The notes: generated by a model from the letters alone, not told the origin. A stretch of 64,000 nt of DNA from Corynebacterium sp. P4-C1 (GCF_030503595.1 NZ_CP129966.1:248001-312000); one strand, 5' to 3'; counted from the first letter of the stretch, positions 42,042-52,916 are shown. Program-made: numbers and translations.

Positions 42042-44603
42042 TTAATGGCGCATTTCGAGAGCGCTCAGGCGGACTTCGCCAGCTTCGTCGGAAGCGTCGA
42101 GGTCGACAGCGCCGTGCAGTTGGTAAGCGTTGTCGCCGTCGGGGTCCTTGAGAATCTGGGTGACTGTCCAGCGGCGGGTATCGGTGTTCTGCAGGACGAA
42201 ATACCCGGGGCCGCGCGCATCGGCGTCCAGGTCGACATCGTCGTATTCGTCGAAGTAGTCGTCCATGAGTGCCGGCCAGTCGGGCTGGTCGGCAAGGTCC
42301 ATGTAGTCGAGCATCCCGGCGAGCTCCTTCTCCTTCTCGAAGGCGAAGAGCTCCACGAGGCGGAAGAAATAGTTGCGGACCATGATGGTGAAGGCGCGGC
42401 GGTTGGCGGTGAGAGCGGTGGGGTCTTCCACACCGAAGGCCAGTTCGCGTTCCAGGTCGTCGCGGCTGATCGGGGTGTTCTCGTCGGCCATGTGCGCCCA
42501 CTCGTCGATAAGCGATGAATCGACCTGGCGGATGAGCTCGCCGAGCCACACGATGATGTCGTCGAGCCGCTCGGTCATGTACGCGTCGGGGATCGAATGC
42601 GACAAGGTCCGCCACGCGTCGGTGAGGTAGCGCAGGACGACGCCTTCGCTGCGTGCGAGGCCGTAAGTGGCGATGACGTCGGAGAATGTCATCGCGTGCT
42701 CGATCATGTCGCGGACCACCGATTTGGGGGAGAGCTCGAATTCCGCCGCCCACGGGTTGCCCTGGACGAAGGTCTCGTACGCGTCCTCCAGTTCTTCCTT
42801 GAGGGGCTGCGGGTAGGTGACATCCTCGATGAGCGCCATGCGTTCGGTGTAGTCGACGCCGTCGGCCTTGAGCGCCGCGATCTCTTCGCCGCGTTCCTTG
42901 CTCTGTTGTGCCTGGAGGAGCTGGCGTGGGTCGTCGAGAATCGCCTCGAATGCGGAGATGACGTCGAGGTCGTAGGTCTCGCTTTCTGGATCGAGCAATG
43001 TCAGGAAAGCGAGCGCGAACGGTGACAGCGGCTGGTTGAGCGCGAAATCGCGGTCGAGTTCAGCGGTGAGCGTGTACGGGCGGAACGCGGGGGAATCCGG
43101 GGTGCGTTCGACGACATCAGCGGCGATGAGGCCGCGGAAGAGGTCGACGGCGGTGAGGATGTCGCGGTTCTGCTTGGCGCGGCTGTCGTGGTTGTCGCGC
43201 AGGAGGTGCTTCATGTGCTCGTAGCCGTCTCCGGGGCGGGCGACGACGTTGAGCAGCATCGAATTCGACACGGTGAACTGGCTGGTCAGCTCCTCAGGTT
43301 CGGCTTCGGTAAGACGGTTGAAAGTGTTTTCCGACCACGAGATTTCGCCGTCGCGGGGGGCCTTTTTGCGGATCTTCTTCAGCTTCTTGGGGTCGTCGCC
43401 CGCCTTGCGGCGGAGCTTGACGTTCTCGATCTCGTGCTCCGGCGCCTCAACAACCACCGTGCCTTTGGTGTCGTATCCAGCGCGGCCCGCGCGTCCGGCG
43501 ATCTGGTGGAATTCGCGGGACTTTACGATACGCTGCCTAATCCCGTCGAATTTCGCCAGTCCGGTCATGAGCACGGTGCGGATCGGCACGTTGATGCCCA
43601 CGCCGAGCGTGTCCGTGCCGCAGATGACCTTCAAATGACCCGCCTGCGCGAGACGCTCCACCAGGCGCCGGTACTTCGGCAGCATTCCGGCATGGTGGAT
43701 GCCGATGCCACGGCGCAGCAGCTTCGACAGGGTCTTGCCGAAGGTGGTGGTGAAGCGGAAATCGCCAATGGCCTCCCGGATGGCTTCTTTTTCTTCGGGC
43801 GTGATCATCGATATCGATGTCAGCGCCTGCGCGCGCTCAGTCGCCTCGCGCTGGGAGAAATGCACGACGTAGATGGGGGCCTTGCCCGCGTCGAGAAGCT
43901 CCTCGATCGTCTCGTGGACGGGCGTGAACACGTAGTGGAAATCCAGCGGAACCGGGCGTTCGGAGCCGCCGACGTAGGTGGTCTCGCGACCGGTGCGGCG
44001 GGTGAGGTCGTCCTCGAGCCACTTTGTGTCGCCGAGCGTCGCCGACATGAGCAGGAATTGTGCTTTGGGCAGCTCCAGCAGGGGCACCTGCCACGCCCAG
44101 CCGCGGTCGGGCTCGGAGTAGTAGTGGAATTCGTCCATCACGACTTGGCGGATATCGGACTTGGCTCCCTCACGCAAGGCGATGTTGGCGACGATCTCGG
44201 CCGTCGCGGCGATGATGGGGGCGTCGCCGTTGACGGTCGCGTCCCCGGTCATCATGCCCACATTTTCCGGCCCGAAAATCTCGCACAGGGAGAAGAATTT
44301 CTCGCTCACCAGCGCTTTGATCGGCGCGGTGTAGAAGGACCGCTGTCCCCGCGACATGGCGATGAAATGCGCGGCGTTGGCCACCATCGACTTACCGGAG
44401 CCGGTCGGAGTGGCCAAGATGACGTTGTCGCCGGCCAGCAACGCCAGCGACGCCTCCTCCTGCGCCGGGTACAGGGAGATCCCGCGCGAGGAGGTCCAGG
44501 AGGTGAAGGAGTCCCAGACTGCGTCGTCGAAAAGCGTGTCCGGCACGTCCTCGAGGTCGGTGAGGTAGTCGGCGAGCGTCGGTGCTTGGGCGTTGGAAGT
44601 CAC
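42042..44603 (-). CDS. Ski2-like DEAD/DEAH-box helicase with DUF3516
   Basis: The 853-residue helicase has Walker A ILATPTGSGKSMVA, DEFH motif IRQVVMDEFHYYSEP, SAT motif LLMSATLGDTK, and motif VI QIAGRAGRAGYDTKG. A large C-terminal DUF3516 region follows. It belongs to the superfamily-2 group near HelY/Ski2 and probably acts on RNA. GTG 44603 begins VTSNAQAPTLADYL. It lies 28 bases after the PAC2 gene on the same strand. Confidence 0.9.
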   Translation of the reverse strand: MTSNAQAPTLADYLTDLEDVPDTLFDDAVWDSFTSWTSSRGISLYPAQEEASLALLAGDNVILATPTGSGKSMVANAAHFIAMSRGQRSFYTAPIKALVSEKFFSLCEIFGPENVGMMTGDATVNGDAPIIAATAEIVANIALREGAKSDIRQVVMDEFHYYSEPDRGWAWQVPLLELPKAQFLLMSATLGDTKWLEDDLTRRTGRETTYVGGSERPVPLDFHYVFTPVHETIEELLDAGKAPIYVVHFSQREATERAQALTSISMITPEEKEAIREAIGDFRFTTTFGKTLSKLLRRGIGIHHAGMLPKYRRLVERLAQAGHLKVICGTDTLGVGINVPIRTVLMTGLAKFDGIRQRIVKSREFHQIAGRAGRAGYDTKGTVVVEAPEHEIENVKLRRKAGDDPKKLKKIRKKAPRDGEISWSENTFNRLTEAEPEELTSQFTVSNSMLLNVVARPGDGYEHMKHLLRDNHDSRAKQNRDILTAVDLFRGLIAADVVERTPDSPAFRPYTLTAELDRDFALNQPLSPFALAFLTLLDPESETYDLDVISAFEAILDDPRQLLQAQQSKERGEEIAALKADGVDYTERMALIEDVTYPQPLKEELEDAYETFVQGNPWAAEFELSPKSVVRDMIEHAMTFSDVIATYGLARSEGVVLRYLTDAWRTLSHSIPDAYMTERLDDIIVWLGELIRQVDSSLIDEWAHMADENTPISRDDLERELAFGVEDPTALTANRRAFTIMVRNYFFRLVELFAFEKEKELAGMLDYMDLADQPDWPALMDDYFDEYDDVDLDADARGPGYFVLQNTDTRRWTVTQILKDPDGDNAYQLHGAVDLDASDEAGEVRLSALEMRH

Positions 44604-44631
44604 CCCACCCACGGTACTTGAGGGGCGCGCA

Positions 44632-45639
44632 CTACTCGTCGTCGTCCGGCATGTCGATCTGGCCGCCGGTGGTGTCCTCCCACATCCCGTCGCCCGGGCC
44701 GAGCGTCCGGTCGCGGTCGTCGATCGCGGCGAGGAAATTCTCGAAGGCCTCACCGATCTCGTCGCCGCTGGGCACCTGGGCCTCGCCCGGCATCATCTTC
44801 TGTGGGTTCTTCTTGCGGTAGGAGTCCATCTCGGAGTCGTAGTGCTGCTCGAGTTGCGCGACGACCTGCGCGATTTCTTCCGAACCGTGGGTCTGCTCCG
44901 CCAGCTGCTGGGCAACTCGCTCCATGTCGCGCTCGATCGCGCGCAGCGGGAACTGCAGGTCGGAGGTGTCCGAAACGGACTGCAGCAGCTGGTAGACAGC
45001 CTGCGGGTACGGCGAGGACGCGACGTAGTGCGGAACGTGCGCCGTGTAGCCGGCGACGCGGCGGCCGCGGGAGTGCAGTTCCCGCTCGATCATCACTGCG
45101 GCGGCGCCGGGCACGGAGACCATTCCGTCGAAGGTGAACATCTTGCCGACGAGGTCACGGTCGTTGCCGTGCGCGGACACGACGAGCGGACGCGTGTGCG
45201 GTGCACCCATCGGCGCGGCGTACAGGCAGATCGTCTTGTCCACGTTGAAGCGGTCCGCGAGGTCGGCCACGGATTTCGAGAACGCCTCCCAGCGCAGGTC
45301 CGGCTCGGGGCCGGAGAGCAGCAGGAAGGACTCGCCCTTGGAATCGCGCAGCACGCGGATGTCCAGGTCGATGTCGTCGACATCGCTGATCTCGTGCTCG
45401 CTCAAGGTCACCATGGGGCGGCGCGAGCGGTAGTCGATCAACTCGTCGTTGTTGAAAGTGGCCAGGGTGCGCGAATCCAGGGCGGCTTTGAGGTGCCCGG
45501 CGGCGCCTTCGACGGCGTGCCCGGCATCGGCGTAGCCCTGCATCGCCACGATGAGGGTGGGGCCAGAGGACGCGCCGTCTTCCACGGCGGGAGCCGGGTA
45601 CTCCAGCTCGTACATCTGCCGCTGATCGTCTGACGTCAT
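44632..45639 (-). CDS. PAC2-family protein
   Basis: The 335-residue protein carries a PAC2 (proteasome assembly chaperone-like) domain: TLIVAMQGYADAGHAVEGAAGHL, NNDELIDYRSRRP, MGAPHTRPLVVSAHGN. The function of the bacterial forms is unknown. Two ATG codons lie nine bases apart. The AGGAGG directly touches the first (45648) and is nine bases before the second (45639), so the second is chosen. The tail is acidic. Confidence 0.85.
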   Translation of the reverse strand: MTSDDQRQMYELEYPAPAVEDGASSGPTLIVAMQGYADAGHAVEGAAGHLKAALDSRTLATFNNDELIDYRSRRPMVTLSEHEISDVDDIDLDIRVLRDSKGESFLLLSGPEPDLRWEAFSKSVADLADRFNVDKTICLYAAPMGAPHTRPLVVSAHGNDRDLVGKMFTFDGMVSVPGAAAVMIERELHSRGRRVAGYTAHVPHYVASSPYPQAVYQLLQSVSDTSDLQFPLRAIERDMERVAQQLAEQTHGSEEIAQVVAQLEQHYDSEMDSYRKKNPQKMMPGEAQVPSGDEIGEAFENFLAAIDDRDRTLGPGDGMWEDTTGGQIDMPDDDE

Positions 45640-45774
45640 TGTTGACATCCTCCTTGTTCGTGAACCTTCCGACACCGTGTTCAACCTCATGGGTGCGGAG
45701 TTTCATTCCCACCTTACGGACCGTGCACGTCACGCGGTAACGCGCGTGCCGCATTGGCCGGGAAAGCACAGCTT

Positions 45775-45786
45775 CGCTTATCGACG
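45775..45786 (+). repeat. Intergenic copy of the dispersed 12-mer CGCTTATCGACG
   Basis: This exact copy lies in the 260-bp non-coding gap between the divergent PAC2 and DUF4192 genes, so coding constraint cannot explain it. See the finding on the repeated 12-mer for all positions. The rest of the gap holds no gene that I can support. Confidence 0.9.
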
Positions 45787-45900
45787 CCTCCCGCTTGCCC
45801 AAACCTTCCTCCCCGTGGACCGAGCGAAGGGGGGCGCGAGTTGTGAATTCTCCCGCTTTTCAGTGGAACCGCAGCGGGGGTCGCGGAAGTCCAATAAAAC

Positions 45901-47103
45901 ATGACACATTCACATTCACATTCACGCAAGCAGCAACCATCCTTCGACCCGTGGACCGACGATTCCGTGTCGGTCGACGACCCCTCGACAATCATCGCCA
46001 CCATTCCCGGCACACTCGGCTATTACCCGCAGGAATCCATCATCGTTATCGGGCTGGTGCCCGACCTTGAAAGCGGCGGCGAGCTCGTTCTGGGACCGGT
46101 TCTCCGCGCGGACCTGCAGCATGCAGGCGAGCTGGCAGACTTCCTGGAGACCGCTCCGGTGGCGCGGTGCGTCGCCTTCCTCGGCATCATGGTGACCCGC
46201 CGGCCGCAGTCGTCGGCCGCGACAGCTGCCGCGGCTGAACTGGAGGACCTAGTCCGCCCGTGCGGGGCGCCACTGGTCGATGTGCTGTGGCACGTCTCCG
46301 AGATCGCCCAAGGCACTCCGTACGAGATGGTCTTCGGACCCGACCCGGAAGATATGGACCGTCAGTGGCCGGAGTTGCGCTGGGGCCGCGGAACAGTGGC
46401 GTCGGTGGTCTCGTCGCCGACGATGCGCGCCTGGCATGACAACGGCATCCTGCCGGCACTCGACCGCAGCGACACCTTCGAATACTTCCAGCCCGACGAT
46501 TCGCTGGCCGGTGCCGTTATCGCCGGGGAGGCTGTGGACGTCGCGGCGTTGACGCGTGAAGCCGCCCGGCACGCCGACGAACTGCGTGCCCGCATCGACC
46601 ACGGTCAGCCCGGGCCCGGTGCGGTTGTGCGCGCGGCGATGAAGGCGCTGCAGGACGCGCCCGCCCAGCCGATCATCGGGCTCGATGAGCGCGTGGGCGT
46701 CGACCGTGTCTTCCACGACGCGGAGGGCCTGCGCGCCATGGCCACGGTGCTGTCCCGGTCGATGCTGCGCGACTGCGTCATCGGCACCGCCGTGCGGCAC
46801 CCCGAGGAGGCGGCGACGGCGCTGCTCGCGGTGGCCCGCGCGTTCGACGGCGTGATCCGCGCCAACGCGTTGAGCCTGTGGGGCATCGTGGCGATCAGCC
46901 GCGGGCTGTCGTCGTGGGCATCTGCCGCGCTAGCGATCGCGCAGGAGGAGATGCCGGAGCACTCGATGTCCGCCATTTGCTTGGAGATCCTCGCCGCGGG
47001 GCAGCAACAGCACCTGGTCACCACGATTCTGCAGGGCTGCGAACTCGCCTGCGCCCACATCATCGAGGGCGAGGACTACGGCGGGGAAGCCGTCAGCGCT
47101 TAA
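45901..47103 (+). CDS. DUF4192 family protein
   Basis: The 400-residue actinobacterial protein is recognised by TIIATIPGTLGYYPQESIIVIGL near its start and by ALSLWGIVAISRGLSSWASAAL and EHSMSAICLEI near its end. Function is unknown. The first residues, MTHSHSHSR, come from three tandem CACATT hexamers (45905-45922). The alternating His could bind metal, or the repeat may simply vary in length. Confidence 0.85.
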   Translation: MTHSHSHSRKQQPSFDPWTDDSVSVDDPSTIIATIPGTLGYYPQESIIVIGLVPDLESGGELVLGPVLRADLQHAGELADFLETAPVARCVAFLGIMVTRRPQSSAATAAAAELEDLVRPCGAPLVDVLWHVSEIAQGTPYEMVFGPDPEDMDRQWPELRWGRGTVASVVSSPTMRAWHDNGILPALDRSDTFEYFQPDDSLAGAVIAGEAVDVAALTREAARHADELRARIDHGQPGPGAVVRAAMKALQDAPAQPIIGLDERVGVDRVFHDAEGLRAMATVLSRSMLRDCVIGTAVRHPEEAATALLAVARAFDGVIRANALSLWGIVAISRGLSSWASAALAIAQEEMPEHSMSAICLEILAAGQQQHLVTTILQGCELACAHIIEGEDYGGEAVSA

Positions 47104-47110
47104 GCCGCCG

Positions 47111-48070
47111 CTAGCGCGACTGGGTGTACTCCCACGCATCCGCCACGATCTGGTCCAGGTCGGTGCGGGTGGGGGTCCAGCCAAGTTCGTCCTTGGCACG
47201 CTGGGACGACGCGATGAGCGTGGCCGGGTCGCCGGCGCGGCGGGGCGCGACTTCGGCGGGAATCGGGTGCCCAGTCACGCGGCGGCAAGCCTCGATGACT
47301 TCCTTGACGGAGTATCCGTCGCCGGAACCGAGGTTGAAAATGCGGTGCTTGCCCGGGGCATTGGACTCCAGGGCGAGCAGGTGGGCGTCGGCGAGATCCC
47401 TGATATGGATGTAGTCGCGCACGCATGTGCCGTCGGCGGTGGGCCAGTCATTGCCGTACATGAGGATCTTGTCGCGCTTGCCCTGCGCCACCTGGAGGAC
47501 CAGGGGAATGAGGTGGGTCTCCGTCGCGTGGTTCTCGCCGAGACCGCCGTAGGCGCCCGCCACGTTGAAATAGCGCAGGCTCGTCGCCCCGAGACCGAAA
47601 GCGGTGGCGTACGACGTGATGGCGTAATCGATGGCCAGTTTGGTCGCGCCGTAGGCGTTCGTCGGGGCGGTTGGCATGTCCTCAGTGATGGGCACCCGCT
47701 CCGGCTCGCCGTAGGTGGCGGCGGTGGAGGAAAACACCAGGCTGTTCACATTGTGGTCGCGCATGGAGTTGAGCAGCTTCAACGTGGTGCCCACGTTGTC
47801 GCGCCAGTACTCGTCGGGCTTCTCTACGGATTCGCCCACCAGCGAGCGTGCGGCGAAGTGGAGGACACCGTCGACCCCGCCGCCGGCGAGCACGTCGTCG
47901 ATGACATCGTTGATGTCGCCTGCGACGAGGTCGGCGCCCTCTGGCACGGCATCGCGGTTGCCAGTGGAGAAATTGTCCACGATGGTGACGGCGTGACCGG
48001 CTTCAAGCAGGACCTTCGAACAGACGCTTCCGACATATCCGGCACCGCCGGTGACAACGAGACGTGACAT
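47111..48070 (-). CDS. galE: UDP-glucose 4-epimerase
   Basis: This 319-residue short-chain dehydrogenase-type epimerase interconverts UDP-glucose and UDP-galactose, needed for arabinogalactan. It has the NAD-binding GGAGYVGSV, the catalytic Tyr and Lys in [14 protein letters not shown], and FSSTAATYG. It lies downstream of dtxR (43 bases), the normal corynebacterial order sigB-dtxR-galE. Confidence 0.95.
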   Translation of the reverse strand: MSRLVVTGGAGYVGSVCSKVLLEAGHAVTIVDNFSTGNRDAVPEGADLVAGDINDVIDDVLAGGGVDGVLHFAARSLVGESVEKPDEYWRDNVGTTLKLLNSMRDHNVNSLVFSSTAATYGEPERVPITEDMPTAPTNAYGATKLAIDYAITSYATAFGLGATSLRYFNVAGAYGGLGENHATETHLIPLVLQVAQGKRDKILMYGNDWPTADGTCVRDYIHIRDLADAHLLALESNAPGKHRIFNLGSGDGYSVKEVIEACRRVTGHPIPAEVAPRRAGDPATLIASSQRAKDELGWTPTRTDLDQIVADAWEYTQSR

Positions 48071-48113
48071 GATGCTTCCTTCTTCGGGCTGATTCGGACG
48101 GAGGGGCGTGGGG

Positions 48114-48806
48114 CTAGTTGTCCAGCAGCGCCACGCGCAGGGCGTGCGCCAGCTCCGGGGCGAGATCGACGCGCGAGCCGGAGTCAGTGATGACGCCCAG
48201 GCAGCCGTTGTCGGAGCGTTCCAGGGTGACCTTCGCGCCGCGGTTGATACCGAAGCGGCAAATGGAGGAGTACTGCTCGGAGTCGAGCTGAAGAATCTCG
48301 TTGATTTGCACGATCTCGGCTCGCACCGGCGCGTCTAAGTCAATGTCGCTGGCGCGCACGCCCAAGTCGTCTTGGAGCGGCTCGGTATAGCCGAGCTCGT
48401 CGAGAGCCGGAATCGGGTTGCCGAAGGGGGAGCGGGTCGGGTCCTCCAGGACGTTCAGCATCTGGCGCTCGACCTCCTCGCTCATCACGTGTTCCCAGCG
48501 GCAGGCTTCGGCGTGGACCTTGCTGAGGTCGAGGTTCAAAACATCGGTGAGCAAGCGTTCTGCGAGGCGGTGTTTGCGCATCACGGACGTGGCGAGCTCG
48601 CGGCCCCGTTCGGTGAGAGAGAGGGAGCGGTCCGGTTCAACAACGATGAGCCCGTCGCGCTCCATGCGCGCCACGGTCTGCGAGACGGTGGGGCCGGACT
48701 GGTCGAGGCGCTCGGCGATGCGTGCACGCAACGGGGTGATGCCTTCTTCTTCAAGCTCGTAGACCGTGCGCAAGTACATTTCGGTGGTATCTACGAGATC
48801 TCTCAC
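48114..48806 (-). CDS. dtxR: Iron-dependent repressor DtxR
   Basis: The 230-residue DtxR begins [20 protein letters not shown], has the [24 protein letters not shown], metal ligands in the [13 protein letters not shown] segment, and a C-terminal SH3-like domain. With Fe2+ it represses siderophore and haem-uptake genes and, in C. diphtheriae, the phage-borne tox gene. I found no convincing DtxR box elsewhere in the window. Confidence 0.96.
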   Translation of the reverse strand: MRDLVDTTEMYLRTVYELEEEGITPLRARIAERLDQSGPTVSQTVARMERDGLIVVEPDRSLSLTERGRELATSVMRKHRLAERLLTDVLNLDLSKVHAEACRWEHVMSEEVERQMLNVLEDPTRSPFGNPIPALDELGYTEPLQDDLGVRASDIDLDAPVRAEIVQINEILQLDSEQYSSICRFGINRGAKVTLERSDNGCLGVITDSGSRVDLAPELAHALRVALLDN

Positions 48807-48927
48807 AGCAGTCTTCCCTCTTATTCTTCACGCGGGGTATGCGCACTGCGGCACCGTGGCGCAGCGCTTTTCTCCGCGGTCGATCTTCAGTGTTGGATTC
48901 AAGCAACAGCTCGAGCACATAGTAACC

Positions 48928-48962
48928 CAGAACACACCGTTGCTCGGACGGTGCGTCTGGGT
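48928..48962 (-). terminator. Hairpin downstream of sigB
   Basis: On the minus strand CCCAGACGCACCGT pairs with ACGGTGTGTTCTGGG around a 6-base loop with one bulge, 14 bases after the sigB stop. The tail TTACTATG is only weakly T-rich, so termination may be partial. Confidence 0.45.
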
Positions 48963-48975
48963 CGGGGGTGCGTTT

Positions 48976-49968
48976 TTATGCGTAGTCGCGCAGCCGGTCG
49001 GCGCGGTCGCCGACGCGCAGCTTGCTCATCACTTCGCGCTCGATCTGGCGGACGCGCTCGCGGGACAGGCCGAATTTGCGGCCGATCTGGTCGAGGGTGC
49101 GCGGCACACCGTCGTCAAGCCCGTAGCGCAGGCGGATGACATCTTGCTCGCGCTGCTCTAGGCCGCCGATGATGTCGTTGATGTCGTCGTGGCGCAGTGC
49201 GGAGACCACAGCGTCTTCGGCGTCCGCCGCCTCAGCGTCCTCGATGAAGTCCCCCAGCGGGGCTTCCTCGTCGGCGCCGACGGGCATGTCCAGGCTCACC
49301 GGGTCGCGGGACTGGCGCAGCAGCATTTCGATCTTGGACTCTTCAATGCCGGACTCGTCCGCCAGCTCCTCGTTCGTGGGTTCACGGCCGAGGGACTGGT
49401 ACATCTCGCGGCGGATACGGGAGAGCTTGTTCACCTGCTCCACGAGGTGGACGGGGAGGCGGATGGTGCGGGACTGGTCCGCCATGCCGCGGGTGATGGC
49501 TTGGCGGATCCACCAGGTGGCGTAGGTGGAGAACTTGAAGCCCTTGGTGTAGTCGAATTTCTCCATCGCGCGGATGAGACCGAGGTTGCCCTCCTGGATC
49601 AGGTCCAGCAGGGGCATGCCGCGGCCGGTGTAGCGCTTGGCCAGGGAAACGACGAGGCGGAGGTTCGCTTCCAGCAGGTGGGAGCGCGCTTTCCGGCCTT
49701 CCTTGGCTAGGATCTTCAGGTCGCGCTTCTTCGCGCGGGTGAGCTCCACGTCCGGGTCGTCGAGGAGGTGCTGGGAGTACAGGCCGACCTCGATCTGCTG
49801 GGCGAGTTCGACTTCCTCTTCAGCGTTGAGCAATGCGGTCTTGCCGATGCCGTTCAGGTAGACGCGCACAAGGTCGGCGGACGGGTTGTCGTTCGTCTGA
49901 TTTCGCCGGCTCCCGCGGTCGACTCTTTCTTCGTTGTCATCGACATGATCCACATTGGGCTGAGTCAT
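48976..49968 (-). CDS. sigB: RNA polymerase sigma factor SigB
   Basis: The 330-residue group 2 sigma factor has region 1.2 ([21 protein letters not shown]), region 2 ([35 protein letters not shown]), region 3 and region 4 ([20 protein letters not shown]). It lacks the long N-terminal extension of SigA. In corynebacteria SigB directs transition-phase and stress transcription. It precedes dtxR and galE. Confidence 0.95.
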   Translation of the reverse strand: MTQPNVDHVDDNEERVDRGSRRNQTNDNPSADLVRVYLNGIGKTALLNAEEEVELAQQIEVGLYSQHLLDDPDVELTRAKKRDLKILAKEGRKARSHLLEANLRLVVSLAKRYTGRGMPLLDLIQEGNLGLIRAMEKFDYTKGFKFSTYATWWIRQAITRGMADQSRTIRLPVHLVEQVNKLSRIRREMYQSLGREPTNEELADESGIEESKIEMLLRQSRDPVSLDMPVGADEEAPLGDFIEDAEAADAEDAVVSALRHDDINDIIGGLEQREQDVIRLRYGLDDGVPRTLDQIGRKFGLSRERVRQIEREVMSKLRVGDRADRLRDYA

Positions 49969-50140
49969 GGATGAAGGCTCCTTTAAAGTCTCGCGAATCT
50001 ATCGTTCTAACGCCGGACAAGAGCAGTTTGTTCCCGCCGTGGGACCCTGTCGTCTAAGCACTCATTCGTGCAGGTCATATGGGGTCGTGCGAAGGGAGCT
50101 GATACGCGGTTGCCGTGATTGGGACTTTAGCACCTTCGGT

Positions 50141-50575
50141 TTAGCTTTCAACCAGTACGGTGAACGGCCCGGAGTTCACGGAGGCGACTTCCATCATGGC
50201 ACCGAAGCGGCCTTCCTCGACGTGGATTCCGCGGGCGCGCAAACCCTCGGCGATCTTCGCGATGACTGGCTCGGCCGCATCGCCTGGGGCCGCATCGGAC
50301 CAGGACGGACGGCGCCCCTTCTTGGTGCGGCCCATGAGGGTGAATTGACTGACGAGCAAGACAGGCGCACCGGCCTCCTCGACGGAGACTTCGCCGTCGA
50401 GAATGCGCAGTTCGGCGATTTTCCGCACCATGGTCTCCCAGGAGTCGTCGGCGTCCTCAGAGCCGACACCGACGAGCGCAAGGATGCCGCCGGTTTCAGG
50501 GCAGTCGATGGCTCCGACGGTTTCGCCCTCCACAGTGACGGAGGCCGAGGTGACACGGGTGAGAACTGCTTTCAT
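50141..50575 (-). CDS. dtd: D-aminoacyl-tRNA deacylase
   Basis: The 144-residue Dtd removes D-amino acids from tRNA. It has the active-site motifs [20 protein letters not shown] (SQxT) and [14 protein letters not shown] (NxGP), and a typical [19 protein letters not shown]-terminus. GAAAGGAATACCG precedes ATG 50575. The preceding methyltransferase gene ends 17 bases away on the same strand. Confidence 0.95.
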   Translation of the reverse strand: MKAVLTRVTSASVTVEGETVGAIDCPETGGILALVGVGSEDADDSWETMVRKIAELRILDGEVSVEEAGAPVLLVSQFTLMGRTKKGRRPSWSDAAPGDAAEPVIAKIAEGLRARGIHVEEGRFGAMMEVASVNSGPFTVLVES

Positions 50576-50591
50576 CGGTATTCCTTTCGGG

Positions 50592-52115
50592 CTAGCTGTT
50601 CAAGCTGACAATGTCGGCGGGCAGGACGAAGCCGTGGCGGATGAGGTCCACGACGACAGCGGCGGCATCGTGGCACAGGGTCTCCTCGGCATCATCGTCG
50701 AGTCCGTGGGAGGCGGCCCAGAGGGAGACGATGTCGCGCAGCGGAAGTCCGTCGGTGTTCAGCCCGGCGATGATGGCGGCGACGGTGTCGTCGATTTCGT
50801 GGCTGAAGCGGGGGCCGTCGGTACGCGTGATGCGCTTGACTTCGGGGGCGAATCCCATGCCCGTCTCAGTGTTGGTGAGGCTGATGTCTTCGAGTGCGAC
50901 ACCGGGCCGCAGGGCGAAGTGCGCGTCGAGCACACCGCTTTCCGACGTCTCCCGCAGCCACTCCATCCTCACGAAGTATTCCTCCACCTCGGGGCCGAGC
51001 GGGTCCGTGAACGGCTGGGACAGGGTTTCCGTTGTGACTTCCGTCGGGGCCTCACCGATGTCGCGGATGAAGATCCATCCGAAGCCGACTGCACGCACAT
51101 CCTCCTCCCGGAAGTGGGCGAGCCACTGGCGCGTCCGGGCGATGCCCTCGGCGGAGCGGGGGTCGACGGATTCGTCCTTCAGCCATGTGGACACATAGAG
51201 GGCCGGGTCCACCACGTCGCGCTGGAGTACCCAGGCGGAGACACCGGTGGAGGGGAACCAGCTGGCCACGCGTTGTTCCCAGGACTGTTCGCTGGTGTGC
51301 ACCCAGGAGCCCAGAATGAACGCGGAGCCGGACTCGGCCAGGTAATCCGGCGTGGAGGACACGACAAGCTCGGTTGCCCCATCCAGGTCCAAACCGGAGT
51401 CCCGATAGACGTGGCTGACTTCCGGCAAGCCGACGACGAAAGGCGGGTTGGCTACGACGCGGTCGAAGCGCTCGCCTTCGACCGGAGCGAACCAAGAGCC
51501 GTGGCGCACATCCACGTTCGTGGCCCCGGCACCGGCGAAAGCCGCCTCGGCGAGCAGCAGCGCACGCTCGTGGACGTCTGTGGCCACCACACGCTCGGCG
51601 GCCGTCGACTGGGCGAGAGCCTGGACACCCGAACCTGTGCCCAGGTCCAGCACTGTCTCCACCGGGGTCAGCGGCGTGGCGGACAGCAGCGACAAGCTGG
51701 CCGCTCCCACGCCGAGGACGTGGTCGGGCCCTGGCACATGGTCCGTGACCGAGGCATCCAAATCCGAGAAGATGAGACGGTCGCGGCCCGCAATGATGTG
51801 CGGGCGCACATCCAGCGCGACCTGCAGGTCGCCGGAAGGAGTGCGGGAGACCACGGAAGCGTCGATAAGCGCAAGCACGAGCCGCGCCGGGAGGAACTCG
51901 GCGAGCTCTTCCGCCGTCATCTTCTCGCGCACGAGGAAGAAACGGATGAGGCCAGACAAGCGCGAGCCGTCGCACGCTTCGAGAACCGCGCCGGGTTCCC
52001 CGCGGAAGAGCGCCTCCATTGCGTCTGGGCCGAGGTGCGCGGCGATGGAACCCGCAGTGAAACCCGCGTCAGTGAGTTCGCGGGTGAGCTCGCGCGCGAT
52101 GTCGGTGGGCTGCAC
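50592..52115 (-). CDS. Class I SAM-dependent methyltransferase
   Basis: The 507-residue protein has a central Rossmann methyltransferase domain with SAM motif [16 protein letters not shown] and the NPPF catalytic motif in [14 protein letters not shown]. This places it with HemK/RsmC-type enzymes that methylate amide or exocyclic amino groups of proteins, rRNA or DNA. An N-terminal helical region of about 150 residues (DUF7059-like) and a C-terminal extension of about 200 flank it. The substrate is unknown. Confidence 0.85.
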   Translation of the reverse strand: MQPTDIARELTRELTDAGFTAGSIAAHLGPDAMEALFRGEPGAVLEACDGSRLSGLIRFFLVREKMTAEELAEFLPARLVLALIDASVVSRTPSGDLQVALDVRPHIIAGRDRLIFSDLDASVTDHVPGPDHVLGVGAASLSLLSATPLTPVETVLDLGTGSGVQALAQSTAAERVVATDVHERALLLAEAAFAGAGATNVDVRHGSWFAPVEGERFDRVVANPPFVVGLPEVSHVYRDSGLDLDGATELVVSSTPDYLAESGSAFILGSWVHTSEQSWEQRVASWFPSTGVSAWVLQRDVVDPALYVSTWLKDESVDPRSAEGIARTRQWLAHFREEDVRAVGFGWIFIRDIGEAPTEVTTETLSQPFTDPLGPEVEEYFVRMEWLRETSESGVLDAHFALRPGVALEDISLTNTETGMGFAPEVKRITRTDGPRFSHEIDDTVAAIIAGLNTDGLPLRDIVSLWAASHGLDDDAEETLCHDAAAVVVDLIRHGFVLPADIVSLNS

Positions 52116-52130
52116 AGTGTCTCGGTCTCC

Positions 52131-52574
52131 TTAGTCCTCGTGGTCGATCGTGTCGGGCTGGTTGGCGGAGCTGTGCCCACCGGAAGAAAGTTGCTGCTGG
52201 CGGGCGGCCATGATCTGTTGCTGGCGGGCGGCGGCCGGCTTGTACACGTTGCGTGAACGCTTGTCGCGCACCTCGTTGCCGTCGTTGGCTACCACCACGG
52301 AAATCCACGGCAGCGGGATGGAAATGGCGAAGAAGATGATCGCGAGCACCCAGTTGTGCCACCACAGCGCCGCCGCAATGGAGAGGAACACGAACGGCAA
52401 GCGCATCCCCTGCATAATCAGGTAAGCCCGTTCGCGGGAACGGAGGTTCTCCATCGGGGAGCGCTTCGCCGACGTGATCAGCTCGGCCTTGCGGCGGGAA
52501 AACCGCTTGCCAGGCGCACTCACCGCGTCCCCGTCGACGACGGACGGATCGTTGCGGCCACCTGCTGTGCTCAT
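52131..52574 (-). CDS. DUF3099 membrane protein
   Basis: The 147-residue protein has two close membrane helices (about 58-74 and 78-95) preceded by KAELITSAKRSPMENLRSRERAYLIMQG, in the manner of DUF3099 proteins. The C-terminal tail is Gln-rich (ARQQQIMAARQQQL). Function is unknown. It is 15 bases upstream of the methyltransferase gene on the same strand. Confidence 0.8.
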   Translation of the reverse strand: MSTAGGRNDPSVVDGDAVSAPGKRFSRRKAELITSAKRSPMENLRSRERAYLIMQGMRLPFVFLSIAAALWWHNWVLAIIFFAISIPLPWISVVVANDGNEVRDKRSRNVYKPAAARQQQIMAARQQQLSSGGHSSANQPDTIDHED

Positions 52575-52673
52575 GGCAACCCAGGGTAGACGCGCCCGGC
52601 GGGCTTATGCGACTTCCGCCCGCGCGCCCACGGCTTTTAAACATGGTCCGGGCAATGAGGCATGATGGTGTGC

Positions 52674-52916
52674 GTGACGCAGACAACGACGAAGACGATT
52701 GAACGGCCCGATGTCCGCGAAGACACCTCGCAGGACAACGACACCCCCGACTTCTTCCACTACGTGAAGAAGGACCAGATTGTGAACTCCGCAGTCAGTG
52801 GTGCCATGGTTGTCGCGTTGTGCGGCGAGACATTCCCAGTGCGCAAGCAAGCCAAGCCCGGCTCACCCGTGTGCCCGGACTGCGAGCGGATCTATAAGGG
52901 GCTGCGCCGCAAGTGA
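52674..52916 (+). CDS. DUF3039 protein
   Basis: The 80-residue small actinobacterial protein has HYVKKDQIVNSAVSGAMVVALCGETF and CPDCERIYKGLR, which suggests a zinc-binding knuckle from three or four Cys. Function is unknown. GTG 52674 is favoured over ATG 52662. Its stop overlaps the helicase start by four bases (GTGA), so the two are coupled, as in other corynebacteria. Confidence 0.85.
   Translation: MTQTTTKTIERPDVREDTSQDNDTPDFFHYVKKDQIVNSAVSGAMVVALCGETFPVRKQAKPGSPVCPDCERIYKGLRRK

Noticed and set aside
43188..44621. Open frame of 477 codons opposite the Ski2-like helicase
   Set aside because: Antisense shadow of a well-supported helicase gene, and the composition is typical of such shadows.
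48806..50140. DtxR boxes or tRNA genes around sigB-dtxR
   Set aside because: I found no sequence close to the 19-bp DtxR consensus and no cloverleaf-like segment in these gaps.
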